Notes: a model not told the origin generated them from the sequence alone. A DNA stretch of 64,000 nucleotides from Rhodospirillales bacterium (GCA_017644185.1 JAEPMA010000001.1:186001-250000), one strand, 5' to 3'; shown: positions 36,073 through 45,053, numbered from the stretch's first letter. Translations and numbers: made by a program.

Positions 36073-36657
36073 ATGACGGCCCGGCTCGTTCTTGCGTCCG
36101 CTTCGCCGCGCCGCCTCGATTTGTTGAAACAGATCGGGATTGTGCCCGATCTGGTCGAACCGGCCGACATCGACGAAACGCCGCTTGATCGAGAGCGCCC
36201 GCGCAAGCTGGCCGAGCGCCTCGCCCGTCTGAAGGGGGAGGCGGTTGCCGCCGCATATCCCGACGATTTCATTCTCGCTGCCGATACCGTCGTTGCGCTC
36301 GGACACAGGGTGCTTGAAAAGCCCGCGGACGAAAGAGAAGCGCGGAGGTTCCTTAAGAAGCTCTCGGGCCGCCGCCATCGGGTGATCGGTGGGTTCTGCG
36401 TCATCGCGCCAAATGGGAAAACGATCGTCAAAAGTGTCGTCACCAACGTCCGCTTCAAGCGCCTGGACGATGACGCGGTTGATGCATACATCTCGTCACG
36501 GGAGTGGGAAGGAAAGGCCGGCGGTTACGCCATCCAGGGGGCTGCCGCGGCTTTTATTCCCTGGATCAACGGGTCTTACGCCAACGTCGTCGGTTTGCCG
36601 GTGAGCGAGGTCTTGGGCGCCCTAAAGGGGCTCGGGTATCCGGGCGCTGCACCGTGA
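36073..36657 (+). CDS. maf: Maf family nucleoside triphosphate pyrophosphatase
   Basis: A 194-residue Maf protein: LVLASASPRRLDLLKQIG at the start, ADIDETP, LAADTVVALG, then SGRRHRVIGG and GGYAIQGAAAAFIPWINGSYANVVGLP near the C-terminus. Maf proteins hydrolyse dTTP/UTP or modified pyrimidine nucleotides to monophosphates. It overlaps rng by 4 bp (GTGA), so the two are coupled. Confidence 0.95.
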   Translation: MTARLVLASASPRRLDLLKQIGIVPDLVEPADIDETPLDRERPRKLAERLARLKGEAVAAAYPDDFILAADTVVALGHRVLEKPADEREARRFLKKLSGRRHRVIGGFCVIAPNGKTIVKSVVTNVRFKRLDDDAVDAYISSREWEGKAGGYAIQGAAAAFIPWINGSYANVVGLPVSEVLGALKGLGYPGAAP

Positions 36658-38054
36658 GTTCTGCGGCCCGCATTGTCATCGACACCCGTCCGGGCGAAAT
36701 CCGGGCCGCCGTCCTCGACGGATCAAACAACCCCATCGCGTTCAGAATTGAGCGTGCGACGTCGCAAAGCCTGGTTGGGGGAATCTATCTCGGCCGGGTT
36801 CTGAAAGTCCGTCCTGAGATCGGGGCTGCGTTCATCGACATCGGTGTTGGTATGGATGGATTTCTCAATCTGAAGGGAATTGATACGGATGCGTGCGGCA
36901 CCCGCATCGCGGAGGGGGCGGCGATCCTCGTCCAACTGACCCGCGATGCGGAGCCGGGCAAAGGCCCGGCGCTCGCGGTTAATATCGATTTCGTCGGTGC
37001 GGCGCTGGTATTCACACCAGGCAAACCGGGGTTGGGGCTGTCGGGCCGGATCAAGGACGAGGATACCCGATCCCGTCTGAAAAGCCTGTTCTCCAACCAC
37101 GATTTCTCGGATGCCGGGCTCGTCATCCGCACCGATGCCGCCGAGATCGAGGGTAAGGACATTGTCGAAGAGTTCGTTCGGCTGCAGAAGCGATGGGAAG
37201 ATCTCAGGGGTGAGATGAGGAACGCGAACGTGCCCGCGTGCCTGGTCTCTGCCCCCGGCTTGCCGGAACGGCTGGTCAGCCAATTCGCCGGGCCGGGTTT
37301 GAATGAGATCCTTGTCGATGATGCCGACATGCTGACGCGTGTCCGCGCGCACATCGAAACCACGCTCGGTGGTGCCGCCCCCGACCCCGAGATCACGGTT
37401 GCGGGAGAGAGCGCATTCAAAATAGCGGAGATCGAGGACGTGTTCGAAGACGCGCTTTCGGCTTACGTCCCCCTTAATAACGGGGGCAGTCTCATCATCA
37501 CCGAAACACCGGCGATGACGACCGTCGATGTGAATACCGGGCGCGGCGCGGCGGGCAATCCGGAACGCCTCGCCGTTGAGACGAACCTGGAGGCCGCTAA
37601 AGTGCTGGCGAAAGAACTGATGCTCAGGGGGATCGGCGGGTTGATCGCCGTCGACTTTCTGAAGATGCGGGAAGAGCAGAATCAGAAGCGCGTCCTTGGT
37701 GCGCTGAACGCTGCATTTAAGAGCGACCCCGACGGCCCACGGACGGGGAATTTCAGCCGGTTTGGGATTGTCGACATCGTGAGGCGGCGAAGCGGGGCAT
37801 CGTTATCCGAGGTGATGATAGAGCGCGATATGCGTCCGTCACCGGAGACGGCGGCCATTCGCGCGCTCGATCAAATCCGACGCCGGGGCGGCACCCGCGC
37901 AGTGTTGAAAACCTCATCCGACGTCCGTGCGCAAATCGAAGGGCCATTAACCCAAATCCGCAAAAACCTTGAACGCAGGCTCGGATTTGTTATTCGTCTT
38001 GAAGAGGTGCCGACTGCGGCACGTGATTATGCTGAGATCGAGGACATCTCATGA
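36654..38054 (+). CDS. rng: Ribonuclease E/G family protein (short RNase G-like form, no zinc-link cysteines)
   Basis: A 466-residue protein: an S1-like domain with GGIYLGRVLKVRPEIGAAFIDIG (residues 40-65, here named in part), the DNase I-like catalytic core with the metal-binding aspartates in TTVDVNTGRGA and IAVDFLKMR, and a C-terminal small domain. The zinc-link CPxCxGxG of RNase E is not present; the corresponding place reads RRRSGASLSE. It would process rRNA and tRNA 5' ends. Start GTG at 36654 overlaps the maf stop; the frame is open further back but that part is antisense-like maf coding. It lacks the acidic C-terminal scaffold of RNase E. Confidence 0.9.
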   Translation: MSSAARIVIDTRPGEIRAAVLDGSNNPIAFRIERATSQSLVGGIYLGRVLKVRPEIGAAFIDIGVGMDGFLNLKGIDTDACGTRIAEGAAILVQLTRDAEPGKGPALAVNIDFVGAALVFTPGKPGLGLSGRIKDEDTRSRLKSLFSNHDFSDAGLVIRTDAAEIEGKDIVEEFVRLQKRWEDLRGEMRNANVPACLVSAPGLPERLVSQFAGPGLNEILVDDADMLTRVRAHIETTLGGAAPDPEITVAGESAFKIAEIEDVFEDALSAYVPLNNGGSLIITETPAMTTVDVNTGRGAAGNPERLAVETNLEAAKVLAKELMLRGIGGLIAVDFLKMREEQNQKRVLGALNAAFKSDPDGPRTGNFSRFGIVDIVRRRSGASLSEVMIERDMRPSPETAAIRALDQIRRRGGTRAVLKTSSDVRAQIEGPLTQIRKNLERRLGFVIRLEEVPTAARDYAEIEDIS

Positions 38055-38275
38055 ACGCCGATCCGGAAAGTAAGACCAAGGCCAAGGTGGTGCCCCTCAA
38101 GGGCTCGAAGTGCCCGATGTGCGGCAAACCGGCGACACTGGATATGCGGCCGTTCTGCTCGAAACGCTGCGCCGATCTCGATCTCGGGCGCTGGCTGAAC
38201 GGCGAATACCGGATGCCGACCAACGAAGCGCCGGGCGACGCCGAGGCCGGTCTGGACGGCGACGAAGACGTCTGA
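38051..38275 (+). CDS. yacG: DNA gyrase inhibitor YacG
   Basis: A 74-residue protein with the zinc ribbon C21-C24 (KCPMCGKPA) and C36-C40 (FCSKRCADLDLGRWL). YacG binds GyrB and blocks DNA binding by gyrase. The disordered, acidic C-terminus (GDAEAGLDGDEDV) is typical. It overlaps the rng stop by 4 bp (ATGA) and is the last gene of the block before tRNA-Phe. Confidence 0.95.
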   Translation: MNADPESKTKAKVVPLKGSKCPMCGKPATLDMRPFCSKRCADLDLGRWLNGEYRMPTNEAPGDAEAGLDGDEDV

Positions 38276-38364
38276 AAAATTTGCGAAAATTCCCCGCGCG
38301 GGGCGCTGGACAGGCCCCGGCATATCTTCTATAAGCGCCTGTCTTCGCGTTCGCGCGACACGGT

Positions 38365-38440
38365 GCCCAGGTAGCTCAGTTGGTAGAGCATCGCACTGAA
38401 AATGCGGGTGTCGGTGGTTCGAATCCGCCCCTGGGCACCA
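38365..38440 (+). tRNA. tRNA-Phe (anticodon GAA)
   Basis: 76 bases: acceptor GCCCAGG with CCTGGGC, discriminator A and encoded CCA; D arm AGCTCAGTTGGTAGAGC; anticodon arm GCA-CTGAAAA-TGC-type with anticodon GAA; T arm GGTGG-TTCGAAT-CCGCC. It follows yacG as in many alphaproteobacteria. Confidence 0.97.
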
Positions 38441-38597
38441 TTTCACTTTTCCAGCACGTTGTGACAAAGAAGCATTTTCCCGGCATGGGAAGGTGGCGAT
38501 GCCTGTATTTCAGCCGGTGCCGTTGTTTTTTAGTGTATTTTTTGTGCCAGGAACTGGCTGAATATCGCCCATAAGTTTCCAGGCGTGCTCACGTACA

Positions 38598-38776
38598 TTG
38601 ACTTCGCGTGAATTTAGACTACATACGGGGTCTACGAGAAACATTCGTTTGGTGTGACCTGGACCGACCGGTGCGCCGCTTAGCTTAGTTATCCCCTGAC
38701 AATGTGATCGTTATTCGACCGCGCCGGCACACGCCGTGCAGCGCGGCATTTCAACGCCTGTTAGAGGAAAATAACT
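38598..38776 (+). promoter_or_regulatory. Probable promoter and long 5' leader of the cold-shock gene
   Basis: TTGACT at 38598-38603, 16 bp, then TACATA at 38620-38625 is a plausible sigma-70 promoter. Transcription from about 38632 would leave a leader near 145 nt, as is usual for cspA-type mRNAs whose leader folds with temperature. The region 38441-38597 between tRNA-Phe and this promoter holds no gene I can support. Confidence 0.4.
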
Positions 38777-38986
38777 ATGGCTCAAGGTACTGTTAAGTGG
38801 TTCAACCCGACGAAGGGTTTTGGTTTCATCGAAATGGAAGACGGCAGCAAGGACGCTTTCGTGCACATCTCCGCCGTTGAACGCGCCGGGCTGAGCGGTC
38901 TCAATGAAGGTCAGAAGGTCTCCTTCGAACTTCAGGCCGGCCGGGACGGTAAGTCGTCCGCCGAGAACCTGTCGATTATCGACTGA
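38777..38986 (+). CDS. Cold-shock protein, CspA family
   Basis: A 69-residue single cold-shock domain, MAQGTVKWFNPTKGFGFIE with RNP1 (KGFGFIE) and RNP2 (DAFVHISAV). It binds single-stranded RNA as a chaperone. GAGGAAAATAACT precedes the ATG. It stands alone with its own leader; a GC hairpin follows the stop. Confidence 0.97.
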   Translation: MAQGTVKWFNPTKGFGFIEMEDGSKDAFVHISAVERAGLSGLNEGQKVSFELQAGRDGKSSAENLSIID

Positions 38987-38997
38987 TTACGCGAGTT

Positions 38998-39022
38998 GCC
39001 ACCCCGACACGGTTGGGGTGGC
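38998..39022 (+). terminator. Hairpin after the cold-shock gene, possible terminator
   Basis: A perfect 8-bp stem GCCACCCC / GGGGTGGC around the loop GACACGGTT, 11 bp after the stop. There is no T-run, so it may be an attenuating or mRNA-stabilising hairpin rather than a classic terminator. Confidence 0.5.
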
Positions 39023-39161
39023 GTTCCCGCGATGCTGTTGCGCGCCGACGTCGATGCGGATTGCGTCCGCCGGCTGTTGCGACATCGAATAACATGTCCA
39101 TCGAAAGGCTGGTCTTAACGATCACGGTCGACTGACGGGCTGGACCCAAGGTAGTGATGCG

Positions 39162-39308
39162 ATGGCGAGAAAACCGAATTACAGTTTTGAGCGGAAAGAG
39201 CGCGAGCGCCTGAAGGCCGAAAAGAAGGCCAAACGGGCTGCAGAGAAGCAGGAAGCTCGGGAAACCAAGCCGGAGACCGCCGATCCGCCTACCGATACAG
39301 AAGAATAA
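39162..39308 (+). CDS. Small highly charged hypothetical protein
   Basis: A 48-residue ORF starting MARKPNYSFERKERERLKAE, then a lysine/alanine-rich helix (KKAKRAAEKQEAR) and an acidic tail (PTDTEE). It has no predicted membrane segment. The NYSFERKERERLKAEKKA pattern recalls a short alphaproteobacterial family without assigned function. No strong ribosome site is seen. The first of three small genes behind the cold-shock gene. Confidence 0.65.
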   Translation: MARKPNYSFERKERERLKAEKKAKRAAEKQEARETKPETADPPTDTEE

Positions 39309-39342
39309 ACGGCGCACAGAATTGTGCCGTTAAGGAAATTCA

Positions 39343-39522
39343 ATGAGTAAAGAGAACACATTTCTGGTCAGATACGGCCTCAATCCTTTTGTGAGCCATG
39401 CCAGAGACGAGGGCAGAAGCGTCTTCACCATCCGCTCGTCCGAGAACGGAAAGATGATACGTCATGCGAGGTCGCTTATCGTCGACAGTTATGGCGAAGC
39501 GACGGCAATCCACGTCGCCTGA
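39343..39522 (+). CDS. Small hypothetical protein
   Basis: A 59-residue ORF, MSKENTFLVRYGLNPFVSHA, ending YGEATAIHVA, with TAAGGAAAT ahead of the ATG. It is mixed alpha/beta in composition, with a basic middle (KMIRHARSLIVDSY). I recognise no family. It is too short for usual ORF limits but has a good ribosome site and codon use like its neighbours. Confidence 0.55.
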   Translation: MSKENTFLVRYGLNPFVSHARDEGRSVFTIRSSENGKMIRHARSLIVDSYGEATAIHVA

Positions 39523-39550
39523 TCTTTAGGCTGCAAGGACGAAAACCGAT

Positions 39551-39781
39551 ATGGCCCGAAAAAAATCCAAAGCGAAAACCGGTGGATTTTCGATGTTCAA
39601 TGTCACGTATGAAGACGGCACCATGACATCGAACCGCCGCGTTGCGAATGAGTTGCTCGACCAGTCCTTCGGTGACGAACTGCTGGATCTGGCGCGTACC
39701 GCGATCGAAGATCAGGACAATGAAATTGCTCAGCGCTCCAATCAAAGACGCGCCAAGATCAAGAGCGTGACCGAGGCCTAA
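39551..39781 (+). CDS. Small basic hypothetical protein
   Basis: A 76-residue protein: a basic N-terminus (MARKKSKAKTGGFSMFNVTY) followed by helical acidic and basic segments (VANELLDQSFGDELLDLARTAIEDQD) ending AKIKSVTEA. No family is recognised. It overlaps the stop of the DUF1185 gene of the other strand by 4 bp. AAGGAC lies ahead of the ATG. Confidence 0.6.
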   Translation: MARKKSKAKTGGFSMFNVTYEDGTMTSNRRVANELLDQSFGDELLDLARTAIEDQDNEIAQRSNQRRAKIKSVTEA

Positions 39782-40326
39782 TCCGTGATCGGGCCTTTGC
39801 CGACGCGCGGCACCGGGCGGCCGCCGTCCGCGACCGCCATCAGGATGACGGCTTCGTCGGGCAGGGGCGCATCCGCGATCATCACCGTCATGGTATCGAA
39901 GTGGTCGAACGACCACGCCTCGTCCTTATGTCCCAACGGGATGTCCATGATCGCGCCGGGTCCGGCGATCTTGACGTTGGACGGAATAACCGACTGCCCG
40001 CCGCCGACGGAGGCCCGCATCGGCTTACCCAGTTTCGGGTGGATGAAGGCGCCGCCATGCTCCATATCCCCGTTGACGCCGACTAAAGCGGCCTTGCCAT
40101 AACTAACCGGCGCGCGGCCGAGCATGCCGACGATCTCCCCCATCAATTGATCGCCCAGCTTGCCGCCGATATCGAACAAGGGTGACAGGTCGTCGGTGAA
40201 GTCCGGTCCAGCGGCCGGATTCTTGACGACGGCGAAGGCACAGACTCGCACAATGGGATCGCATGTCTTTCCGTGCGCATCGGTTTCGACGGTTTCGCGG
40301 ATGATGCCGGTTTTACGAACGTTCAT
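39778..40326 (-). CDS. DUF1185 / amino acid synthesis family protein
   Basis: A 182-residue protein with the family segments VRVCAFAVVKNPAAG (residues 27-41), DLSPLFDIGGKLGDQLM, YGKAALVGVNGDMEHGGAFIHPKLGKPMR and MAVADGGRPVPRVGKGPI. The name comes from conserved genome context; biochemical activity is uncertain, although members occur in amide- and amino-acid-catabolic clusters. Here it is the last gene after soxG and an alpha/beta hydrolase, all leftward, so a role in the catabolism served by sarcosine oxidase is inferred. Confidence 0.82.
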   Translation of the reverse strand: MNVRKTGIIRETVETDAHGKTCDPIVRVCAFAVVKNPAAGPDFTDDLSPLFDIGGKLGDQLMGEIVGMLGRAPVSYGKAALVGVNGDMEHGGAFIHPKLGKPMRASVGGGQSVIPSNVKIAGPGAIMDIPLGHKDEAWSFDHFDTMTVMIADAPLPDEAVILMAVADGGRPVPRVGKGPITD

Positions 40327-40365
40327 GGTGGCCCTCTTGCTCGTTTTCGTTGGGTGACGCTTTAC

Positions 40366-41238
40366 TCAGTTATCACGGATCATGCGGAGCGCGGCTTCTC
40401 CAAGCAAGCCGTATGGATTGGCGAGAGTTTCGAACACCTCCAGATGATTACACTGATCCGCGACGAGCGACGAGATCAACAGACCGCGTTCCTTGAGCGC
40501 GCCCGCGAACTCGATCGTCTGGCGCTTGAATTCGGGTGTTTCGAGAGTTCCATGCGCGACGATCATGGGTGTCGTCATCTTGTCCATGTGGCGCATCGGG
40601 CTGAGCAGATCGACCGTCTCGTCCGTAAACGAGACGTATTCGCTGCGGGCCGACAGGCGGACGGGTTCCAGCTCGTACATCCCGCTGCATAACAACGCCG
40701 CCCGGATGCTGTCGTCCTTAATGCCGTCGAACCGGTCCTTCATGCCGCTGAGAACGCTGGCGGCGAGGTGTGACCCGGACGAGTGGGCGCAGAGGTAAAT
40801 TCTCGACGGGTCGATCCCGATCTCGTCAGCGTTCGAACAGATATAGGCGATCGAGCGCCCGACCTGATCGGCGAGGGGCAACAGATCGCCGTCGTGATCC
40901 TGGACGAAGTCGAAATCGGGCAACAGGCAGTGCGCACCGGCATTGGTGAAGATCTCGGAGAGGAACGCATACTGGGCCGCCGAACCGGAGCGCCACGCGC
41001 CGCCGTGCACGACGATCACCGCCGGTGAGGGGGTGTCGTTATCCGTACGGAACAGATCGATCCCCTCCATCTTGCCCGGTCCGTATATCAGGCGTTCGGG
41101 CGCGCCGATGCGCGACCGTATCCAGTTGCTGGTGACGTGAAAGCGTTCGAGAATCTGCAGGCGGTTGGGTGCGTAAGCGTCCTGGGTGTATGCCCGGTCC
41201 AGCTCTTCCTGTGTCATATCAAGCCAAACCAGCGTCAT
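40366..41238 (-). CDS. Alpha/beta hydrolase (kynurenine formamidase-like esterase or amidase)
   Basis: A 290-residue protein. Oxyanion-hole motif VHGGAWRSG at about residue 78, nucleophile Ser in CAHSSGSHLA, candidate acid in PMIVAHGTLETPEF and the histidine in QCNHLEVFE. The nearest recognisable group is the BNA7/kynurenine-formamidase-like arm of the family, which cleaves formamide or amide bonds. The substrate cannot be named; association with soxBDAG suggests an N-substituted amino acid or amide. It lies 39 bp upstream of DUF1185. Confidence 0.8.
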   Translation of the reverse strand: MTLVWLDMTQEELDRAYTQDAYAPNRLQILERFHVTSNWIRSRIGAPERLIYGPGKMEGIDLFRTDNDTPSPAVIVVHGGAWRSGSAAQYAFLSEIFTNAGAHCLLPDFDFVQDHDGDLLPLADQVGRSIAYICSNADEIGIDPSRIYLCAHSSGSHLAASVLSGMKDRFDGIKDDSIRAALLCSGMYELEPVRLSARSEYVSFTDETVDLLSPMRHMDKMTTPMIVAHGTLETPEFKRQTIEFAGALKERGLLISSLVADQCNHLEVFETLANPYGLLGEAALRMIRDN

Positions 41239-41267
41239 CGTCCCACCCTTATGTTGTTATCGACCGA

Positions 41268-41825
41268 TTAGAGGTGGTGACAGTCGATCCCGTATTCCAG
41301 CCCCATTTCAATCAGGCTTTCCCACAGGGCGACGGCGTAGGAGCGGGTTACCAGAATGTCGAAACGGTTGTCGCCGGTGCGGGTCAGATGGACACCGATG
41401 TGCCCGCAAAGCGTTGTCGCGGATTTGTTGATCTCGAACTGATCCGGGTGCAGGTCGACGGGGACGCCTTTGGCAAGAACATCGCGGACGCTTTCACCCT
41501 CGATCAGGAGGCGCACGCGCGCCGCGCTCTGGTCCACGACGTCAGCCGTTTTGTCGAGTTTTCTCGTGATGTCGGAAAGCTCGGCATCGGTCAGGGGGGT
41601 GCTCCGGACCGCCAGATACTGGCCGGGGCCGTTATCGCGGACATCGAAATCGCCGTGATCTTTCAGAATCCCCTTAATGTCACCCGCGCCGGACGACATC
41701 AGCATCAGCACCGTTCCCTCGGCCGGGGCGGTTATAGTAAGGGGCGTGCCGCCACCGACGGTTCCGAAATGTCCCGTGGGCGCAACGGCGAGGGCGTGGC
41801 GCGGGGTGAGAATGGAATCAGGCAT
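41268..41825 (-). CDS. soxG: Sarcosine oxidase gamma subunit
   Basis: A 185-residue protein with the SoxG segments ARVRLLIEGESVRDVLAKGV and LCGHIGVHLTRTGDNRFDILVTRSYA, which resemble the T-protein/GcvT-like fold. It is the non-catalytic gamma subunit of heterotetrameric sarcosine oxidase. It overlaps soxA by 8 bp. Subunit order here is B-D-A-G, the classic arrangement. Confidence 0.93.
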   Translation of the reverse strand: MPDSILTPRHALAVAPTGHFGTVGGGTPLTITAPAEGTVLMLMSSGAGDIKGILKDHGDFDVRDNGPGQYLAVRSTPLTDAELSDITRKLDKTADVVDQSAARVRLLIEGESVRDVLAKGVPVDLHPDQFEINKSATTLCGHIGVHLTRTGDNRFDILVTRSYAVALWESLIEMGLEYGIDCHHL

Positions 41826-44775
41826 GCAACTTCTCCCCTTCGGGATCGACGAACACCGGGTCGCAGATGACGGCTTTGGTGTATTGCTCTTTCAGGGCGT
41901 CCCAAACGACGATCTGTTCGCCGATCCGTTCCGGGCCCTTCTTGATCAGGGCCAACCCAATACGGCTGCCGATGATGGGGGAAAAGCATGTCGACGTGAC
42001 ATACCCCTGATCGGCGGGTGTGGAAGGCGTGTCGTTTTTATTCAGGATATGCGCGCCGACGGAAAAATCGTCGGCCGGGTCGACGGGCTTCAACCCAACC
42101 AGCTTGACCCGGTCGGGGTCTTGAGTTCCTTCCCGGTTCAACATCGCGCGGCCGATGAAGTCGGTCTTTTTGTTAGATACCATCCGCCCCATCCCCAGAT
42201 CGGCGGGCACGACGGTGCCGTTGATTTCGGCGTGAGTGACATGACCCTTCTCGATCCGCATCACGCCCATCGCCTCGGTCCCGTAAGGGGTGACGCCTAA
42301 TTTCTCACCCCGTTCCATCAACACGTCCGCGACTGCTTCCCCGTAGGATGCGGGGATGGCGATTTCATACGCGAGCTCGCCTGAAAATGAGATGCGGAAC
42401 AGCCGCGCTGAGAGTTGACCGCCCAGTAACGTGACGGTCCGGGCCGCCAAAAACGGCACGGCGCTATCCGAGATGTCATCGTCCACGATGGATGACAGCA
42501 ATTCCCGGGATTTCGGACCGGCGACGGCGATCTGCGCCCACTGGTCGCTGACCGAAGCGAAGCGCACATCGAGATTGGGCCAGATCGTCTGGTGGCAGAA
42601 CTCCATATGCGACATCACGCCCGCCGCGTGCGCCGTCGTGGTGGTGAGGAAGTAGCGGTTCTCTTCGAGGCGGCTTAACGTGCCGTCGTCATAGACGAAA
42701 CCGTCTTCCCTCAGCATCAATCCGTAACGTGCCTTCCCGACCGGCAGCTTGGCCATGCCGTTGCAGTACAAGAGATCGAGGAACGTTGCCGCATCCGGTC
42801 CCGTGACCTCAATCTTCCCAAGCGTCGATACGTCACAGACACCGACATTGTTGCGGACAGCCAAGACTTCGCGGTCGACGCTCTGGCGCCAGGTCGTCTC
42901 CCCCTTTTTCGGGAACCAGGATGAGCGATACCAGTGCCCGACTTCGACGAATTCCGCTCCCAGCTTCTTTGCCCACTCATGGAGTGGTGAGCGGCGCACG
43001 GGTTGGAAGTGCTCTGACTTATGCGCGCCCGCGAGAGCGCCGAAGCTGACGGGGGTATAGAAAGGTCTATACGTCGTCGTGCCGACCTCTGCCGGGGTGA
43101 CATTTCGCACCTCAGCCAGGATGCCGATGGCGTTGACGTTGGATAACTTACCCTGATCTGTGGCCATACCCGTCGTCGTGTAGCGCTTGGTGTGCTCGAC
43201 GTTGCCGTACCCCTCCGTCACGGCGAGGCCGAGATCTGAAGCCGTCACGTCGTTCTGGAAGTCGACGAAGCTTTTCTCGGTGCTTTCACGCACATACCAA
43301 AGTGGCTTCGTCGCATGGTCCGGGTCATCTTCGACCGCACCGGCGTCGAAGGGCTTCGCGTTGATGTTGATATTCTTGAGCGCGTCGGTGGCCTGATGTG
43401 CGCCGTCTCTCAGGCAAGCGGCGAGGGAAGCGATGCCCGCTGCGGCGCCCGCCGCGCTCAGACCGTTGTGCGCGTTCGGGGGCAGGAAGGCAGCGTGTTC
43501 GTCTGACCACGTCGGTTTCGCACCGCGCTGGCAGGCGAGATTGACGACCGGATTCCAGCCACCGGAAACACCAAGCGCGTCTATGGAGAGGTGTTCTTCG
43601 CCACCGTCATAGTTGACGGTGATCCCGGACAGACCGAGACGCCCCTTGGTGCTGGTGACCCGGGCGTTCGGTATCACGCGCGCCTTGCCGTTGTAACTCG
43701 CTGTTTCCGAGCGGGAATCGATGATTGCCGCGACGTCGACGCCCAGTTTCTCCAGATCGTGCGCGGTTCGATAGGCCGCTGAATTGTTGGCGAAGATGGC
43801 GACACGCTTGCCTGCCGCGACGCCGTATCGGTTGGCGTACGTTCGCAATGCGTCTGTGGTCATCACGCCCGGCCGGTCGTTGCCGCCGAACACCAGCGGC
43901 CGTTCCTCAGCGCCCGACGCGAGGATCGCCTCTTTCGCCGCGATCCGCCAAAGGCGCTCGACCGGCTTGTTCGGATCAGGCTCTTGCACGTGCTTCTGAA
44001 CCCGCTCGACGGCGCCGAACATGCGGTCGTCGTACCAGCCGAAAACCGTGGTCCGGGTGAGGATGCGGACGTTGGGCATCGACGAAAGTTCAGAGGCGAT
44101 GTCATGCGCGAATACCGGCGCGGGAACCCCGCCGACCTCGTGGGTGTCTGAGAGCAGGCTGCCGCCGAGCGATGCCTGCTCGTCACAGATGATGACCTGC
44201 GCACCTGCGCGCCCTGCCGTGATCGCGGCAGCCAATCCGGTGGGCCCGGCGCCGATAATCAAAAGATCGCAGTGCGCCCAGCTTTTCTCGTATCGATCCG
44301 GGTCGGCCTCGAACGTCGCCCGGCCCAATCCGGCGGCGCGGCGGATCAGAGGCTCATAAAGTTTTTCCCAGAGTGCGGCGGGCCACATGAAGGTCTTGTA
44401 GTAGAACCCGGCGCCGATGAACGGTGACAAAAGCGAGTTGACCTCGCCGACATCGAATTTGAGCGACGGCCAGTTGTGTTGGCTGCGTCCAACGAGCCCA
44501 TTATAAAGCTCGACCACGGTGGCGCGGCAGTTGGGCTCTGTCCGGCCGTTCTGACCGACCGTGATCAACGCGTTCGGTTCGGCGGAACCCGCCGTCAACG
44601 GGCCACGCGGGCGGTGATACTTGAAGCTTCGGCCCATCAGGCGCTGCCCACCCGCGAGCAACGCCGATGCCACCGTATCGCCTTGGAAGCCCTGCATCGG
44701 CTTGCCGTCGAAGGTGAAATGAAGGGGCGTATCGCGATCGATCAGACCGCCGCTCTTGAGACGATAGGAGGTCAT
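41818..44775 (-). CDS. soxA: Sarcosine oxidase alpha subunit
   Basis: A 985-residue subunit. The N-terminal part has the ferredoxin-like start (KPMQGFQGDTVASALLAGG) and the NAD-binding GAGPTGLAAAITAGRAG; the C-terminal half (from about residue 590) is a GcvT-like folate domain with LDLLYCNGMAKLPVGKARYGLML. It binds NAD and tetrahydrofolate and shares the FMN with SoxB, so the formaldehyde from sarcosine is captured as methylene-THF. It overlaps soxD by 4 bp at its start. Confidence 0.97.
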   Translation of the reverse strand: MTSYRLKSGGLIDRDTPLHFTFDGKPMQGFQGDTVASALLAGGQRLMGRSFKYHRPRGPLTAGSAEPNALITVGQNGRTEPNCRATVVELYNGLVGRSQHNWPSLKFDVGEVNSLLSPFIGAGFYYKTFMWPAALWEKLYEPLIRRAAGLGRATFEADPDRYEKSWAHCDLLIIGAGPTGLAAAITAGRAGAQVIICDEQASLGGSLLSDTHEVGGVPAPVFAHDIASELSSMPNVRILTRTTVFGWYDDRMFGAVERVQKHVQEPDPNKPVERLWRIAAKEAILASGAEERPLVFGGNDRPGVMTTDALRTYANRYGVAAGKRVAIFANNSAAYRTAHDLEKLGVDVAAIIDSRSETASYNGKARVIPNARVTSTKGRLGLSGITVNYDGGEEHLSIDALGVSGGWNPVVNLACQRGAKPTWSDEHAAFLPPNAHNGLSAAGAAAGIASLAACLRDGAHQATDALKNININAKPFDAGAVEDDPDHATKPLWYVRESTEKSFVDFQNDVTASDLGLAVTEGYGNVEHTKRYTTTGMATDQGKLSNVNAIGILAEVRNVTPAEVGTTTYRPFYTPVSFGALAGAHKSEHFQPVRRSPLHEWAKKLGAEFVEVGHWYRSSWFPKKGETTWRQSVDREVLAVRNNVGVCDVSTLGKIEVTGPDAATFLDLLYCNGMAKLPVGKARYGLMLREDGFVYDDGTLSRLEENRYFLTTTTAHAAGVMSHMEFCHQTIWPNLDVRFASVSDQWAQIAVAGPKSRELLSSIVDDDISDSAVPFLAARTVTLLGGQLSARLFRISFSGELAYEIAIPASYGEAVADVLMERGEKLGVTPYGTEAMGVMRIEKGHVTHAEINGTVVPADLGMGRMVSNKKTDFIGRAMLNREGTQDPDRVKLVGLKPVDPADDFSVGAHILNKNDTPSTPADQGYVTSTCFSPIIGSRIGLALIKKGPERIGEQIVVWDALKEQYTKAVICDPVFVDPEGEKLHA

Positions 44776-45044
44776 GATTTGGACTTAGCCTCCATGGCGT
44801 CGGTGACGTTGAATACCGTGTGATCGGTGTTGTCGCGTTCGACGATGAGCCATCTGCGGCAGCCGGCCGTGTGGTGCCAGTGCTCGCTGATCCGCCCCAT
44901 CGGGTTGTCGCGCAGATAAACGTAATCGAACCAGGTGTCCGGGTCGGCGTCGGGGGCGGGACGTTGCCTTTCGACATTGCCGCGGACAGTGAACTCTTCT
45001 TTTGGGCGTGCCCCGCAATGGGGGCATTCGATCAGGCTTGCCAT
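44772..45044 (-). CDS. soxD: Sarcosine oxidase delta subunit
   Basis: A 90-residue subunit with the zinc-binding motif CPHC (C7, C10) and WHHTAGCRRW providing the other ligands, the family-specific YVYLRDNPMGRISEHWHH, and a short C-terminal tail. It is the zinc subunit of heterotetrameric sarcosine oxidase. It lies 9 bp after soxB. Confidence 0.95.
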   Translation of the reverse strand: MASLIECPHCGARPKEEFTVRGNVERQRPAPDADPDTWFDYVYLRDNPMGRISEHWHHTAGCRRWLIVERDNTDHTVFNVTDAMEAKSKS

Positions 45045-45053
45045 GATATCCCC

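Noticed and set aside
38380-38574. 64-residue ORF overlapping tRNA-Phe
   Set aside because: It begins within the tRNA and has no ribosome site or protein-like conservation.
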